Below are positions 17,320 through 26,299 of a DNA stretch of 64,000 bases, piece after piece. The translations under genes and the position numbers were made by a program. The notes below the pieces were generated by a model. The model was given only the letters and a program-made list of their open reading frames with translations. It searched no databases and had not been told where the DNA came from. The first letter of the stretch is position 1. Each line of letters begins with the position of its first letter. The stretch is taken from positions 1 to 64,000 of the forward strand of contig NZ_CAKJTG010000015.1 in assembly GCF_917563885.1 (NCBI RefSeq), read 5' to 3'. The stretch is from Pseudoneobacillus rhizosphaerae (lineage in GTDB: Bacteria > Bacillota > Bacilli > Bacillales > Cytobacillaceae).

Positions 17320-18363
17320 TTGGAAAATTTGAGATTAAATGTTTCGCTTTTACGAAGAAGAGTACCCAATCTTACAAGTGCAGCTAAATCCATTGGCTTA
17401 CGTCCTGCAACTGTTTCCAATCTTTGTACAGGAAAAATTCCAATCGGTCGTTCTGAAGTCCGAACTTTAGTTGCTCTTGCATCATTAGCCCAATGTAGTT
17501 TAGATGAGTTGATTTTGAAAGGAGAGACGGTGGAGATGATTGAAACAAAAGTAAAAACATTAGACTTATTTGCACCCATTGCAAAAGGGGGAACAGTTGG
17601 TTTAGTAGCTCGTCCTGGAATGGGCCAGCTCGTCGTGCTAGGTGAGATGTTCTACAGACTTAAGCAAGAAGGCTATTCCATCCTTTTACTAAAGCCAGAG
17701 GCTAATCATCCTGAATTGAATGACATCATTGATCATGTAGATGTAGTGGTAGATTCTATCGAAAAGGCATTAGAACAAACGGTTGTTTTAGGAAAGAAGA
17801 CTGACGTTATTTTCACAGCTGATCGTTCTCATGTTTTAACAGGTGAAATTTATAAACTTCAAGAGCAATTACAAGATGAAGCTATTAAACCAGTCACTAC
17901 CTTCCTTCTTGATTTAAAAGGGGAAGTGGTCGATGAAGACCTTCCATATGGGCCATTAGAAACATTATGGCATTTTGACATGGATCTCGCAGCAAGACAC
18001 CGTTACCCTGCCGTAAACCCAATCTATTCGACTTCCTCCGTATTGGAAGGCGCTCATCTAGATCAAAACCATTTATTTATTCAACAGAGAGCCCAAAAAC
18101 TGTTACGCCGCTATCGAGAACTTCGCTCTTTAGTCAATGTGAGAGGGTTAGATGCGATTCCTTCAACTGAATTAGAAACTTATAACAGAGGAGAACGGTT
18201 AGAAGCCTATCTCACTCAGCCGTTTTATGTCGCAGAGCCTTACACCGGAAAAAAGGGTGAATCAGTAGAACTAAAAGATACCTTACATGATGTTCGAAAA
18301 ATATTAGACGGAGTCATGGATTCTGAGGATATAAAAGTACTAGATTTTATCGGTAAGCTTTGA
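17320..18363 (+). CDS. HTH protein fused to a degenerate F1-ATPase beta-subunit-like domain
   Basis: 347 residues. An HTH domain (about 18-66: SAAKSIGLRPATVSNLCTG...) resembles Xre/LacI-type DNA-binding helices. From about residue 74 the protein follows the F1-ATPase beta subunit. IETKVKTLDLFAPIAKGG corresponds to the segment before the P-loop, and LVARPGMGQL (96-104) aligns with GGAGVGKT, so the catalytic Lys is Gln103. ARHRYPAVNPIYSTSSVL (225-242), LLRRYRELRSLVNVRGLD (261-278) and YLTQPFYVAEPYTG (297-310) match the beta C-terminal half. Much of the catalytic middle is shortened. It is probably a regulator using a non-hydrolysing nucleotide fold. The TTG start follows AAGGAGG by 8 bases. It is monocistronic with a terminator. 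Confidence 0.8.
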   Translation: MENLRLNVSLLRRRVPNLTSAAKSIGLRPATVSNLCTGKIPIGRSEVRTLVALASLAQCSLDELILKGETVEMIETKVKTLDLFAPIAKGGTVGLVARPGMGQLVVLGEMFYRLKQEGYSILLLKPEANHPELNDIIDHVDVVVDSIEKALEQTVVLGKKTDVIFTADRSHVLTGEIYKLQEQLQDEAIKPVTTFLLDLKGEVVDEDLPYGPLETLWHFDMDLAARHRYPAVNPIYSTSSVLEGAHLDQNHLFIQQRAQKLLRRYRELRSLVNVRGLDAIPSTELETYNRGERLEAYLTQPFYVAEPYTGKKGESVELKDTLHDVRKILDGVMDSEDIKVLDFIGKL

Positions 18364-18394
18364 TAAAGATTTAGAGGCATACTATGGGACAAAT

Positions 18395-18428
18395 TTTAGG
18401 TGACTATCTCTCGAGATAGTCACCTAAA
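18395..18428. terminator. Perfect-palindrome terminator
   Basis: A perfect 34-bp palindrome (TTTAGGTGACTATCTCT and its complement) lies between the convergent HTH gene and the multicopper oxidase gene. It can act in both directions. Confidence 0.85.
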
Positions 18429-18433
18429 TGTTA

Positions 18434-19903
18434 TTAATGATGATTATGAGTTCCAGAACTATCTTTAGGCAGTTCCATTGGTACTTGTGATTCTGTACCA
18501 GGTTCAACAAGTAAAAATTGCCCCATCATACCATCATCTTCATGCCTTAAAAGATGACAGTGATACATGAGCGGGTGATTAGGGTCCGAATAGTCCCCAA
18601 ATTCGACTGCAATTCTAACTCTTCCTCCATTAGGAATAAATACTGTATCCTTTCTTCCTCTTTCATACTCTGAAGGCTCCTTACCGTTTATGTCCAATAT
18701 GCGAAATGCCGCATTATGAATATGGAAGTTATGAGACCAGCCAAAATTATTAATTTCCCATATCTCTCGGGTACCCGCTGGCACAACTTCATCAATTCGA
18801 TACATATCCATCTTTTTTCCATTAATATCGGACTCCATCGATAGCTTAAACTGACGTACCATAGCATCCTTTGGTGCATCTATTGGTGGTACAGTAGAAA
18901 GTTGCCCGTCTATTGCAGTTGAAGCTGTCAATTTAGAGGCTGCAACTATTTTCAACAGATCGAATTCACCATTCTCAATACCAGCTCCACCATTGAAACT
19001 GTGAAGGATCGTTTCCTCTCCTGGCTTAAATTCAACAACAATCTCTGCACGTTCTCCAGGACTCAACATAACACGATCTAATGTGACTGGCTCTTGCAGG
19101 ATTCCAGCATCATTTGCTACAAGCTGAAACGAACGATCATCCGTAAATCCAAAATGGTAAGCCCTTGCATTTGAACCATTAAGCAAACGAAAGCGAATTT
19201 GGCTAGCTGTTACTTTTAGAAAAGGGTCATACGTTCCGTTAACAAGGATCTCATCGCCAAGCGTACCAAAGGTCGTCTGATTGTCCTCTGATAACTGACC
19301 ATCTCTAGTAAACAACTTATCTTGTACTATAAGAGGGATATCATTTACACCATAATCAGAAGGTAATTTTTTCGAATCTTCATCATCAATAATAAACATC
19401 CCTGCAAGACCACGATAAACATGTCGTACTGTGCTACCGTGTAGGTGAGGGTGATACCAGGTAGTTGCAGAAGGTTGGTTTATGGTCCAATTGGGTTTCC
19501 ACGTTTCTCCTGCTTCAATCATTTGATGCGGTCCTCCATCCATCACTGCTGGTAATAACATTCCATGCCAGTGTAGGGTTGAGACTTCAGATAAATGATT
19601 TACGACATTAAAGGCTACTTGGTCGCCTTTTGAAACCCTGACTGTTGGACCGAGGTAGGAGCCATTAATTCCCCAAGTATCCGTCTTTTTCCCAGGTAAA
19701 AATTCAGTTTCTCCTGATTGCATCGTTAATGTAAACTGTTTCGCTCCATCACTTCCAATAGTAGGTTCTAGAAGTTCTGGGATGTTTAATGGATTTTCAA
19801 AATCTAACTTCCCTACATTTGTTACGGTTTTATCCCCACAACCTGTCAATCCTAAAATGAGTAATAAAAATAGCATCAGAATAAATTTATTATATGATTT
19901 CAA
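18434..19903 (-). CDS. Multicopper oxidase lipoprotein
   Basis: 489 residues. A lipoprotein signal ends LTGC (Cys22). Three cupredoxin-like domains carry all four copper-binding blocks: LHWHG (about 110), YHPHLHG (about 150), HNFHIH (about 395) and the type 1/type 2-3 block HCHLLRHEDDGMM (about 450). The axial Met appears to be in DGMMGQF. It would couple one-electron oxidation of a substrate or metal ion, possibly Cu(I) or Mn(II), to reduction of O2 outside the membrane. The C-terminus is His-rich. No copper exporter genes are adjacent, and it is anchored rather than CotA-like in the spore coat. Confidence 0.9.
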   Translation of the reverse strand: MKSYNKFILMLFLLLILGLTGCGDKTVTNVGKLDFENPLNIPELLEPTIGSDGAKQFTLTMQSGETEFLPGKKTDTWGINGSYLGPTVRVSKGDQVAFNVVNHLSEVSTLHWHGMLLPAVMDGGPHQMIEAGETWKPNWTINQPSATTWYHPHLHGSTVRHVYRGLAGMFIIDDEDSKKLPSDYGVNDIPLIVQDKLFTRDGQLSEDNQTTFGTLGDEILVNGTYDPFLKVTASQIRFRLLNGSNARAYHFGFTDDRSFQLVANDAGILQEPVTLDRVMLSPGERAEIVVEFKPGEETILHSFNGGAGIENGEFDLLKIVAASKLTASTAIDGQLSTVPPIDAPKDAMVRQFKLSMESDINGKKMDMYRIDEVVPAGTREIWEINNFGWSHNFHIHNAAFRILDINGKEPSEYERGRKDTVFIPNGGRVRIAVEFGDYSDPNHPLMYHCHLLRHEDDGMMGQFLLVEPGTESQVPMELPKDSSGTHNHH

Positions 19904-20061
19904 TTCCTGACCATCTCTCTTTTATATGAAATATACGCCTTAACCAGTTTAAATCCTACAAATCAATGATAAACACAATATACTAAAATATCAATAAAGC
20001 AAACTTTGGTAACTTGGTTTGAGGCATTTACTCTTAAACATGCACTTTAATCAAAAAATAA

Positions 20062-20101
20062 AAAAACCCCGCTAGAGATTGATTACTCTAACGGGATTTT
20101 T
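20062..20101 (-). terminator. Terminator of the liv operon
   Basis: CCCGCTAGAG and CTCTAACGGG pair around an 8-base loop, flanked by A and T runs. It lies directly past the stop of the last ABC gene. Confidence 0.85.
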
Positions 20102-20102
20102 A

Positions 20103-20816
20103 CTAATGCCCTCCAAGGTAGGCCTTTTTGATTTGTTCACTTGATTGAAGCTCTGAAGCTGACCCAGAAACTACTACTTTTCCTGTTTCAATCACGTATG
20201 CCCGGTCAGCAATGGATAAGGCCATATTAGCATTTTGTTCAACAAGCAAAATGGTCGTTCCTTCACGATTGATTTTTTCAATAATTTGAAAAATATTTTT
20301 AACCATAAGAGGGGCTAAGCCCATTGATGGTTCATCCAACAAAAGAAGCTTTGGTTTTGCCATAATCGCTCTTCCCATCGCTAGCATTTGTTGTTCTCCA
20401 CCAGAAAGCGTACCAGATATTTGCTTCCTACGTTCTTGAAGTCTAGGAAAAAGCTCATATACATGTTCCATATCTTTTCGAATTTCTTTTGTGTTTTTTC
20501 TTAAATAGGCACCTAACTCTAAATTTTCTTCTACTGACATGTTCGCGAACACTCTGCGTCCCTCAGGAACATGAGAAATTCCGGTTTTAACAATGGATTG
20601 AGGAGCCTTACCTGAAATAGAACCATCCAAATAGTGTATCGTTCCTGACTTTGGCTTTAGTAAACCGGAGAGGGTTTTAAGAAGCGTGCTTTTCCCAGCC
20701 CCATTTGCTCCAATCAAGGTGACGATTTCCCCTTCCTTAACTTCGAGAGAAACCCCTTTTAAAGCTTGTATATTACCGTAATAAACATTAATATCATCTA
20801 CTTTAAGCATGGTCAC
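20103..20816 (-). CDS. livF: Branched-chain amino-acid-type ABC transporter, ATPase LivF
   Basis: 237 residues. Walker A GANGAGKST (about 34), the ABC signature LSGGEQQMLAMGRA (about 138), Walker B LLLLDEPSMGLAPL and the H-loop region are all intact. The MGLAP pattern after Walker B is typical of LivF. It is the last gene of a five-gene operon, overlapping livG by 14 bases. It energises import with LivG at the cytoplasmic face. The symbol is by family; the substrate could be Leu/Ile/Val or another amino acid or amide. Confidence 0.93.
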   Translation of the reverse strand: MTMLKVDDINVYYGNIQALKGVSLEVKEGEIVTLIGANGAGKSTLLKTLSGLLKPKSGTIHYLDGSISGKAPQSIVKTGISHVPEGRRVFANMSVEENLELGAYLRKNTKEIRKDMEHVYELFPRLQERRKQISGTLSGGEQQMLAMGRAIMAKPKLLLLDEPSMGLAPLMVKNIFQIIEKINREGTTILLVEQNANMALSIADRAYVIETGKVVVSGSASELQSSEQIKKAYLGGH

Positions 20817-21591
20817 TATGAACCTCCTCTCCTAAGTATGCTTCGATTACTTTAGGATTATTTCGGATTTCTTCCGGTGTACCGTTCGCAATCTGTTGTC
20901 CATGGTCTAAAACATAAATTCTTTCACAAATTCCCATAACCAATTGCATATCATGTTCAATTAATAATATCGTTAAATTGAATTGATTCCGGATAAAGGC
21001 GATTAACTCCATCAATTCGTGTGTTTCTTGAGGATTCATCCCCGCTGCCGGTTCATCAAGTAATAATAACTTCGGCCCAGCTGCCAAGGCACGAGCAATT
21101 TCTAACCTTCTCTGTTGACCATACGGTAAGTTTTTTGCCTTTTCATCTTTAAACCGATCTAATTGGAAAATTTTCAAAAACTCAAGCGATTTTTCTTCCA
21201 TCTCCTTTTCCCCAGCGAAATGGGAAGGAAGCCGTAAAATCGAACTGATAATCGAATGTTTAGCTAAGGAATGATAGGCCACTTTTACATTATCCAACAC
21301 AGATAATTCGTTAAAAAGTCGTATGTTTTGAAAGGTACGGCTAATACCTTTCCGGGTAACTTGGTAGGGTGCAAGTCCATTTAACCGCTCACCATTAAAG
21401 GAAATATCTCCCTCTGTAGGAACATAAACTCCTGTTAATAGATTAAAACTAGTCGTTTTTCCAGCCCCGTTTGGCCCAATCAGACCAATGAGCTCTCCCT
21501 GATTGATTTCCATATTAAAGCCAGAAACAGCTTTTAGTCCCCCAAATTGGATTCCGGCATTTTTAATTTGAAGTAAAGATTGACCTGCCAC
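20803..21591 (-). CDS. livG: Branched-chain amino-acid-type ABC transporter, ATPase LivG
   Basis: 262 residues with Walker A GPNGAGKTTSF, a signature-region LPYGQQRRLEIARAL, Walker B LLLLDEPAAGMNPQE and the H-loop LLIEHDMQLVM. The AAGMNPQE pattern marks LivG rather than LivF. The C-terminal GTPEEIRNNPKVIEAYLG is the family tail. It lies one base from livM and overlaps livF, consistent with translational coupling. Confidence 0.93.
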   Translation of the reverse strand: MAGQSLLQIKNAGIQFGGLKAVSGFNMEINQGELIGLIGPNGAGKTTSFNLLTGVYVPTEGDISFNGERLNGLAPYQVTRKGISRTFQNIRLFNELSVLDNVKVAYHSLAKHSIISSILRLPSHFAGEKEMEEKSLEFLKIFQLDRFKDEKAKNLPYGQQRRLEIARALAAGPKLLLLDEPAAGMNPQETHELMELIAFIRNQFNLTILLIEHDMQLVMGICERIYVLDHGQQIANGTPEEIRNNPKVIEAYLGEEVHSDHA

Positions 21592-21592
21592 C

Positions 21593-22549
21593 TTAATTAC
21601 CTCCTTTCGAGGATTTCCACTTACCTAGACCAAAAAACTCTGTAATTTCACGAGTTCCCATTAATCCTTTAGGTCTAAAAATCATGACGAACACTAAAAC
21701 AAGGCTATAAATGATCATCCTAGTTTCTGGATAATCCTGCAAGAATGTTGAAATGACCGTTAAAAGAATCGCAGCAATAACTGAACCTGATAGACTTCCA
21801 AGTCCACCTAAAACAACAATAATTAAAATATCAAAGCTTTTTAAGAACCCAAAGTTTGTCGGTTGAATGATGTAAAAGTTATGAGAATATAAACCGCCAG
21901 CAATGCCTGCTAGCAATGAACCGATGGCAAAAGCAATTACCTTATAATAGGTAGTATTAATTCCCATCGCATCTGCCGCTATTTCATTTTCTCGAATCGC
22001 AATACAAGCACGCCCATGTCTAGAATTCGTGAAATTAACAACAATCAAAATCGTTAAGACTAACATTATAAACGTACTTGTCCAAGTTGTAAGATGGGAA
22101 ACCTGTAATCCGGCAGCTCCACCTACATATTCAATATTCAAAAATACAATACGAATAATTTCAGCAAAACCTAATGTAGCAATGGCTAAGTAATCACCTT
22201 TTAATCGTAAACTAGGTATCCCTACAATTAGACCTGCTAGTGCTGCCACTACCCCACCAGCTAGTAAGGCTATTGGAAAAGGTAATCCTAGTTTCATGGT
22301 AAAAATAGCTGATACGTAAGCTCCCACAGCTAAAAATCCGGCATGACCAATCGAGAATTGACCAGTAATCCCAATGACTAAGTGTAAACTAACTGCCAAC
22401 ATAATATTAATGGCCATAACAATAAACATATTTTGATAGTATGGATTTAATACTTCAGAGGTTAATAGAAATTGGATAAGTCCATAAACAAAAACGGCTA
22501 GAATAATAAAAAGCCAAAAACTTTTTGCCTTCTTCATAGTCTGTTTCAC
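21593..22549 (-). CDS. livM: Branched-chain amino-acid-type ABC transporter, permease LivM
   Basis: 318 residues with about nine hydrophobic segments. LivM landmarks are visible: GQFSIGHAGFLAVGAYVSA near residue 63, RLKGDYLAIATLGFAEI near 112 and GGLGSLSGSVIAA near 246. It forms the membrane channel with LivH. It is directly abutted by livH upstream and livG downstream. Confidence 0.93.
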   Translation of the reverse strand: MKQTMKKAKSFWLFIILAVFVYGLIQFLLTSEVLNPYYQNMFIVMAINIMLAVSLHLVIGITGQFSIGHAGFLAVGAYVSAIFTMKLGLPFPIALLAGGVVAALAGLIVGIPSLRLKGDYLAIATLGFAEIIRIVFLNIEYVGGAAGLQVSHLTTWTSTFIMLVLTILIVVNFTNSRHGRACIAIRENEIAADAMGINTTYYKVIAFAIGSLLAGIAGGLYSHNFYIIQPTNFGFLKSFDILIIVVLGGLGSLSGSVIAAILLTVISTFLQDYPETRMIIYSLVLVFVMIFRPKGLMGTREITEFFGLGKWKSSKGGN

Positions 22550-23425
22550 CTACACTTTCTCTCTTGTATTTTTACCAAAAATACCAGAAGGTCTGAAGAT
22601 TAGAATTAAGATTAAGATGACGAAAGCTGCTGCGTCTCTCCAAAGTGAAAATCCTGCCGCACTAACAATGGATTCAATCACGCCAAGTAAGAGCCCTCCA
22701 ACCATAGCCCCAGGAATGATACCAATTCCCCCCAATACAGCGGCAACAAATGCCTTTAACCCAGGAATAACACCCATTAACGGTTCAATTTTTGTATAGT
22801 ACACCCCAAAAATCACTCCTGCAGCCCCTGCTAATCCAGATCCAATAGCAAATGTAGCTGAAATCGTATTATCAACATTGATTCCCATTAACCTTGCCGC
22901 ATCCATGTCATGAGAAACGGCGCGCATGGCCTTCCCAATTTTCGTTTTATGAACAATAAATTGTAAAATAATCATAAGTGCAACTGAAATCCCAAGGATA
23001 AATAGTGACTGACTACTAATTTGAGCGCCAAAAACATTAATAGTAGTGTTTGGTAAAACATTCGGATAAGCTTCTGGTTGTGCTCCACGAACATAAATAA
23101 CTCCGTATTCAATAAGAAGGGACATACCGATTGCCGTAATTAATGCAGCTATTCTCGTTGCATTTCTTAGTGGCTTATAAGCAATTCGTTCAATTAGCAC
23201 TCCAAATATAGCGCAAATGACCATTGATAATATAAGTGCTGGGAAGAAACCTAATCCAAAGCCTGTAATAGCATAAAATCCCACAAAGGCACCAACCATA
23301 AAAACATCACCATGAGCAAAATTAATTAATTTAATGATTCCATAAACCATGGTGTAACCAAGTGCTATAAGGGCATAAATGCTACCAAGTGAAATACCGT
23401 TTATGATTTGCTGTAGCCATTCCAT
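22550..23425 (-). CDS. livH: Branched-chain amino-acid-type ABC transporter, permease LivH
   Basis: 291 residues with about eight hydrophobic segments. LivH landmarks include ALGYTMVYGIIKLINFAHGDVFM near residue 21, RAVSHDMDAARLMGINVD near 170 and AVLGGIGIIPGAMVGG near 230. It pairs with LivM. A hairpin-terminator separates it from the upstream binding-protein gene, which probably limits permease relative to binding-protein expression. Confidence 0.93.
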   Translation of the reverse strand: MEWLQQIINGISLGSIYALIALGYTMVYGIIKLINFAHGDVFMVGAFVGFYAITGFGLGFFPALILSMVICAIFGVLIERIAYKPLRNATRIAALITAIGMSLLIEYGVIYVRGAQPEAYPNVLPNTTINVFGAQISSQSLFILGISVALMIILQFIVHKTKIGKAMRAVSHDMDAARLMGINVDNTISATFAIGSGLAGAAGVIFGVYYTKIEPLMGVIPGLKAFVAAVLGGIGIIPGAMVGGLLLGVIESIVSAAGFSLWRDAAAFVILILILIFRPSGIFGKNTREKV

Positions 23426-23459
23426 CCATTCTCACTCCTCTATATACAAAGTAAACTGA

Positions 23460-23494
23460 TTAAAAAAGTGAAATGGAAATAATCCCATCTCACC
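23460..23494 (-). terminator. Attenuating hairpin between livJ and livH
   Basis: GTGAAATGG and CCATCTCAC pair (one mismatch) in the spacer, followed on the minus strand by a run of T residues. It would let part of the transcripts stop after the binding-protein gene. Confidence 0.6.
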
Positions 23495-23504
23495 TTTAAA
23501 TTTT

Positions 23505-24680
23505 TTAAGGATTAACTTTTGTGAAAAACACTTGCTTTCCATCTTTATATTCTAAAACGATTGCTGATTTTATTGGATGATGGTTTTTATCTATACTAAC
23601 AACACCCGTTACAAGGGACAAATCAGTAGTTTTAGCTAATTCGTCCTTGATCTTAGTTGAATCTGTACTTCCAGCGCGTTTAATCGCATCTGCTAATAGA
23701 TAAACTGTGTCATAGCCAAGGGCATTGAAGGCATTTGGTGCTGCGCCCTTATTTTTATCTTTAAATTTCGTTACAAATTCTTGGATTTTCTTATCTGGAT
23801 CTTCAGAAGAGTAATGGTTTGTAATATAAGTGTTATTTAAAGCATCCGCACCAGCTAACTCTACTAATGTTGGTGAATCCCAGCCATCAGCACCCATGAA
23901 TGGAACGTTAAGTCCTAATTCACGTGCTTGTTTAATGATTAATCCAACTTCTTCATAGTAACCAGGGATAAATACGAATTCTGGATTCTTTGATTTAATT
24001 CGAGTTAACGTAGCACGGAAATCGGTATCCTTCCCTACATACGCTTCTTCTGATACGACGCTTCCTCCTGCCGCTTCAAATGTTTCTTTAAATGATGCAG
24101 CAAGTCCTTTTGAATAATCACTACCGCTGTCTGCATAAATAGCAGCATTTTTTACTTTTAAATCATTAGCAGCAAAATTGGCTGCAACTGTTCCTTGAAA
24201 TGGGTCAATGTAAGAAGTACGGAAAACAAATTCATTAACCTTCCCGTCCTTTCCAACTGTTACACTTGGGCTTGTTCCTGACGGAGTTAATACGACCGTT
24301 TTTGTATTATCGGCAATTTGAGCTTGAGCAACGGTATTTCCACTAGTAGCTGCCCCAATAATGGCTGTTACCTGATCTTTGCTCGTTAATTTTATAGCAG
24401 CATTTGCAGCCTCAGCTGAATCGGATTTATTATCTACCTTAATTAGCTTAATTTCCTTGCCATCAATTCCACCATTTGCATTAATCTCATCAGTAGCAAG
24501 ATCAATTCCCTTTTCTAGTGATTCACCATAGGAAGCAACATTACCAGAAAGCTCTAAGTTGACTCCAATTTTTATCTTATCACTAGCTCCTCCACCTGAA
24601 CTTTCCTTTGCTCCACAACCAGCAAGTATACCAGCTACTAAAGTAGAAGCCATCGCAATTTTAGCAAACTTATTCTTCAT
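23505..24680 (-). CDS. livJ: Branched-chain amino-acid-type ABC transporter, substrate-binding lipoprotein
   Basis: About 391 residues. A lipoprotein signal ends LAGC (Cys22), then a Gly/Ser linker and a periplasmic-binding fold type I of the LivJ/Leu-Ile-Val-binding family: KIGVNLELSGNVASYGES, IGAATSGNTVAQAQIAD, TPSGTSPSVT and YGDS-like ADSGSDYSKGLA. It captures the ligand outside the membrane and delivers it to LivHM. ATG at 24680 is preferred (MKNKFAKIAM) because AGGGAGAAG lies upstream; an upstream in-frame ATG lacks one. First gene of the operon. Confidence 0.92.
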   Translation of the reverse strand: MKNKFAKIAMASTLVAGILAGCGAKESSGGGASDKIKIGVNLELSGNVASYGESLEKGIDLATDEINANGGIDGKEIKLIKVDNKSDSAEAANAAIKLTSKDQVTAIIGAATSGNTVAQAQIADNTKTVVLTPSGTSPSVTVGKDGKVNEFVFRTSYIDPFQGTVAANFAANDLKVKNAAIYADSGSDYSKGLAASFKETFEAAGGSVVSEEAYVGKDTDFRATLTRIKSKNPEFVFIPGYYEEVGLIIKQARELGLNVPFMGADGWDSPTLVELAGADALNNTYITNHYSSEDPDKKIQEFVTKFKDKNKGAAPNAFNALGYDTVYLLADAIKRAGSTDSTKIKDELAKTTDLSLVTGVVSIDKNHHPIKSAIVLEYKDGKQVFFTKVNP

Positions 24681-25106
24681 CCTATTCTTCTCCCTTGTTT
24701 TCAAATTTTTCTGATTAATTAAAACATACAATCTCGTAAAATAACTTTGTATATTTATTAAACTATTAATAAATAGTATTTTAAAACAATAATTTCTTTT
24801 CGTCTAGTATAATATTTAATATTTCTGAACTATTAAAAAATTAAAGCGTTTTCATTGCTTTAACCATCACTTAAATAGGAATAAAGTACCAAACTATTGT
24901 TTCTTGGGTTTCTTAATCCAATTAAACCTATCTAAACAATTTTATATTTTTATTAATAATAGTTAGTAAATAATTTTAATAGTAATCCACTTCGTAAAAA
25001 TGTTTTTTTGAAATAATGTTATGTAACTAGAGTTTGAAAAACTAGAGAAGAGGGGGAAGAAAAATACGAGCATGAATTAGAGGCATTATACTTTAATTAA
25101 AACCTA
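24681..25106. other. Long AT-rich spacer upstream of livJ
   Basis: About 430 very AT-rich bases between the liv operon and the end of the beta-hydroxy amino acid operon. It must carry the liv promoter. No clear hexamer pair, T-box or other riboswitch was recognised, and no coding frame has a ribosome binding site. Confidence 0.5.
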
Positions 25107-25153
25107 AATAAGCGAGCCATACCCCATGTAAGAAGGACAGGCTCGCTTATTTA
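25107..25153 (-). terminator. Terminator of the sigma-54 operon
   Basis: AAATAAGCGAGCC pairs perfectly with GGCTCGCTTATTT around a loop of about 20 bases. It lies 9 bases past the stop of the last gene. Confidence 0.8.
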
Positions 25154-25161
25154 GATATCTC

Positions 25162-26268
25162 CTACTGCAATTTACCCCTACCTAGGATCGGGATGTCCTC
25201 AACCACTTCATCACCGGAAACTAAGTATGCGTAGTCATATAGATTGCAGACTGGGCAGATGTGGTTGGGGATGATTTCAACTTTGTCCCCAATGGAGACT
25301 TCATTTCTGAATTTTTCATTATAGATAATGGCATGCTCATCAAATACTTGGTTTATGTAGACACCATCAGAATTTTTAATATAACCTAAGCCGGTTGTGG
25401 CACAAATGCCTTGGCTTCGCGATTGCATCGTAAGTCCCTTGGCCCCGACATCGGTAATTACGCGTTCATGTGTTGGTTTACTGATGACAGTTGTTAACAC
25501 AGTTGCCGCACAGCGGTCATACGTTCCGATCGCATTTCCTTGTGATACATCCATCAGAATATAGGTGCCAATGCGCAGTTCCGTCACACCCTCCATCACT
25601 CCAAAATCATGCATCAATGGTGGTGTCGATCCGATACTTACCGTATCTAACTGGGCTCCTAAGTCCTTGGCCAATTTTGCAAAATGGAGGGTACGAGTTT
25701 GAGCAATATTGTAAAGCTCTCGACATTCCTCAAGGTCTTTCGCTTTATACGTATGACCGTCATGTGAGAAGATTCCCTTTAAATTCACATGCGAGCAATC
25801 CATAATATAGTTTACTAGACGAATATAATCAGCTTCTTCAATAACCCCAGACCGATTTTCACCCACTTCAATTTCAATAAGGACCTGGGCTGCCTTTTCA
25901 CTATCACTAAAAACCTTTTCAATCATTTCACATTGTTCAATACTATCTACCCCAAAGGAAATATCAATTGTTTCAGCCAGCTTTTTAATGCGATTTAATT
26001 TATCTTCGCCAACGATTTCATTGGCGATAAAAATATCAGTTAGACCGTTCTCCGCCATGACTTCGGCCTCGCCAACCTTAGCAACGGTAATTCCCTTTGC
26101 GCCAGCTTCTTCCTGCAATTTGGCAAGTCTAGGCGACTTGTGCGTTTTCGTATGTGGTCGGAGGGCAACTTGATACCTGTTAGCGTATGCTTGCATCCGC
26201 TTAATATTTTCCATCATAATTTCTCGATTAATAAGTAAGCTTGGGGTCGCTAAATCTTGGACCTTCAT
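25162..26268 (-). CDS. DSD1/D-threonine-aldolase-fold PLP enzyme (copy 1)
   Basis: 368 residues: an alanine-racemase-like TIM barrel followed by a D-serine dehydratase-like C-terminal domain. The PLP lysine is Lys41 in LRPHTKTHKSP. The divalent-metal pair typical of D-threonine aldolase and eukaryotic D-serine dehydratase is seen in NHICPVCNLYDY (His and Cys). Likely reactions are retro-aldol cleavage of D-threonine or D-3-hydroxyaspartate, or dehydration of a D-hydroxy amino acid. It is the last gene of a six-gene sigma-54 operon that also holds a second fold member. The two differ in sequence, so they probably have different substrates. Confidence 0.85.
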   Translation of the reverse strand: MKVQDLATPSLLINREIMMENIKRMQAYANRYQVALRPHTKTHKSPRLAKLQEEAGAKGITVAKVGEAEVMAENGLTDIFIANEIVGEDKLNRIKKLAETIDISFGVDSIEQCEMIEKVFSDSEKAAQVLIEIEVGENRSGVIEEADYIRLVNYIMDCSHVNLKGIFSHDGHTYKAKDLEECRELYNIAQTRTLHFAKLAKDLGAQLDTVSIGSTPPLMHDFGVMEGVTELRIGTYILMDVSQGNAIGTYDRCAATVLTTVISKPTHERVITDVGAKGLTMQSRSQGICATTGLGYIKNSDGVYINQVFDEHAIIYNEKFRNEVSIGDKVEIIPNHICPVCNLYDYAYLVSGDEVVEDIPILGRGKLQ

Positions 26269-26299
26269 CTACGTTCTCCCCCTAAAATTTAAAGTTCAT

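Noticed and set aside
24681-25106. T-box or leucine-responsive leader before livJ
   Set aside because: No T-box word (TGGNACCGCG) or antiterminator structure was found.
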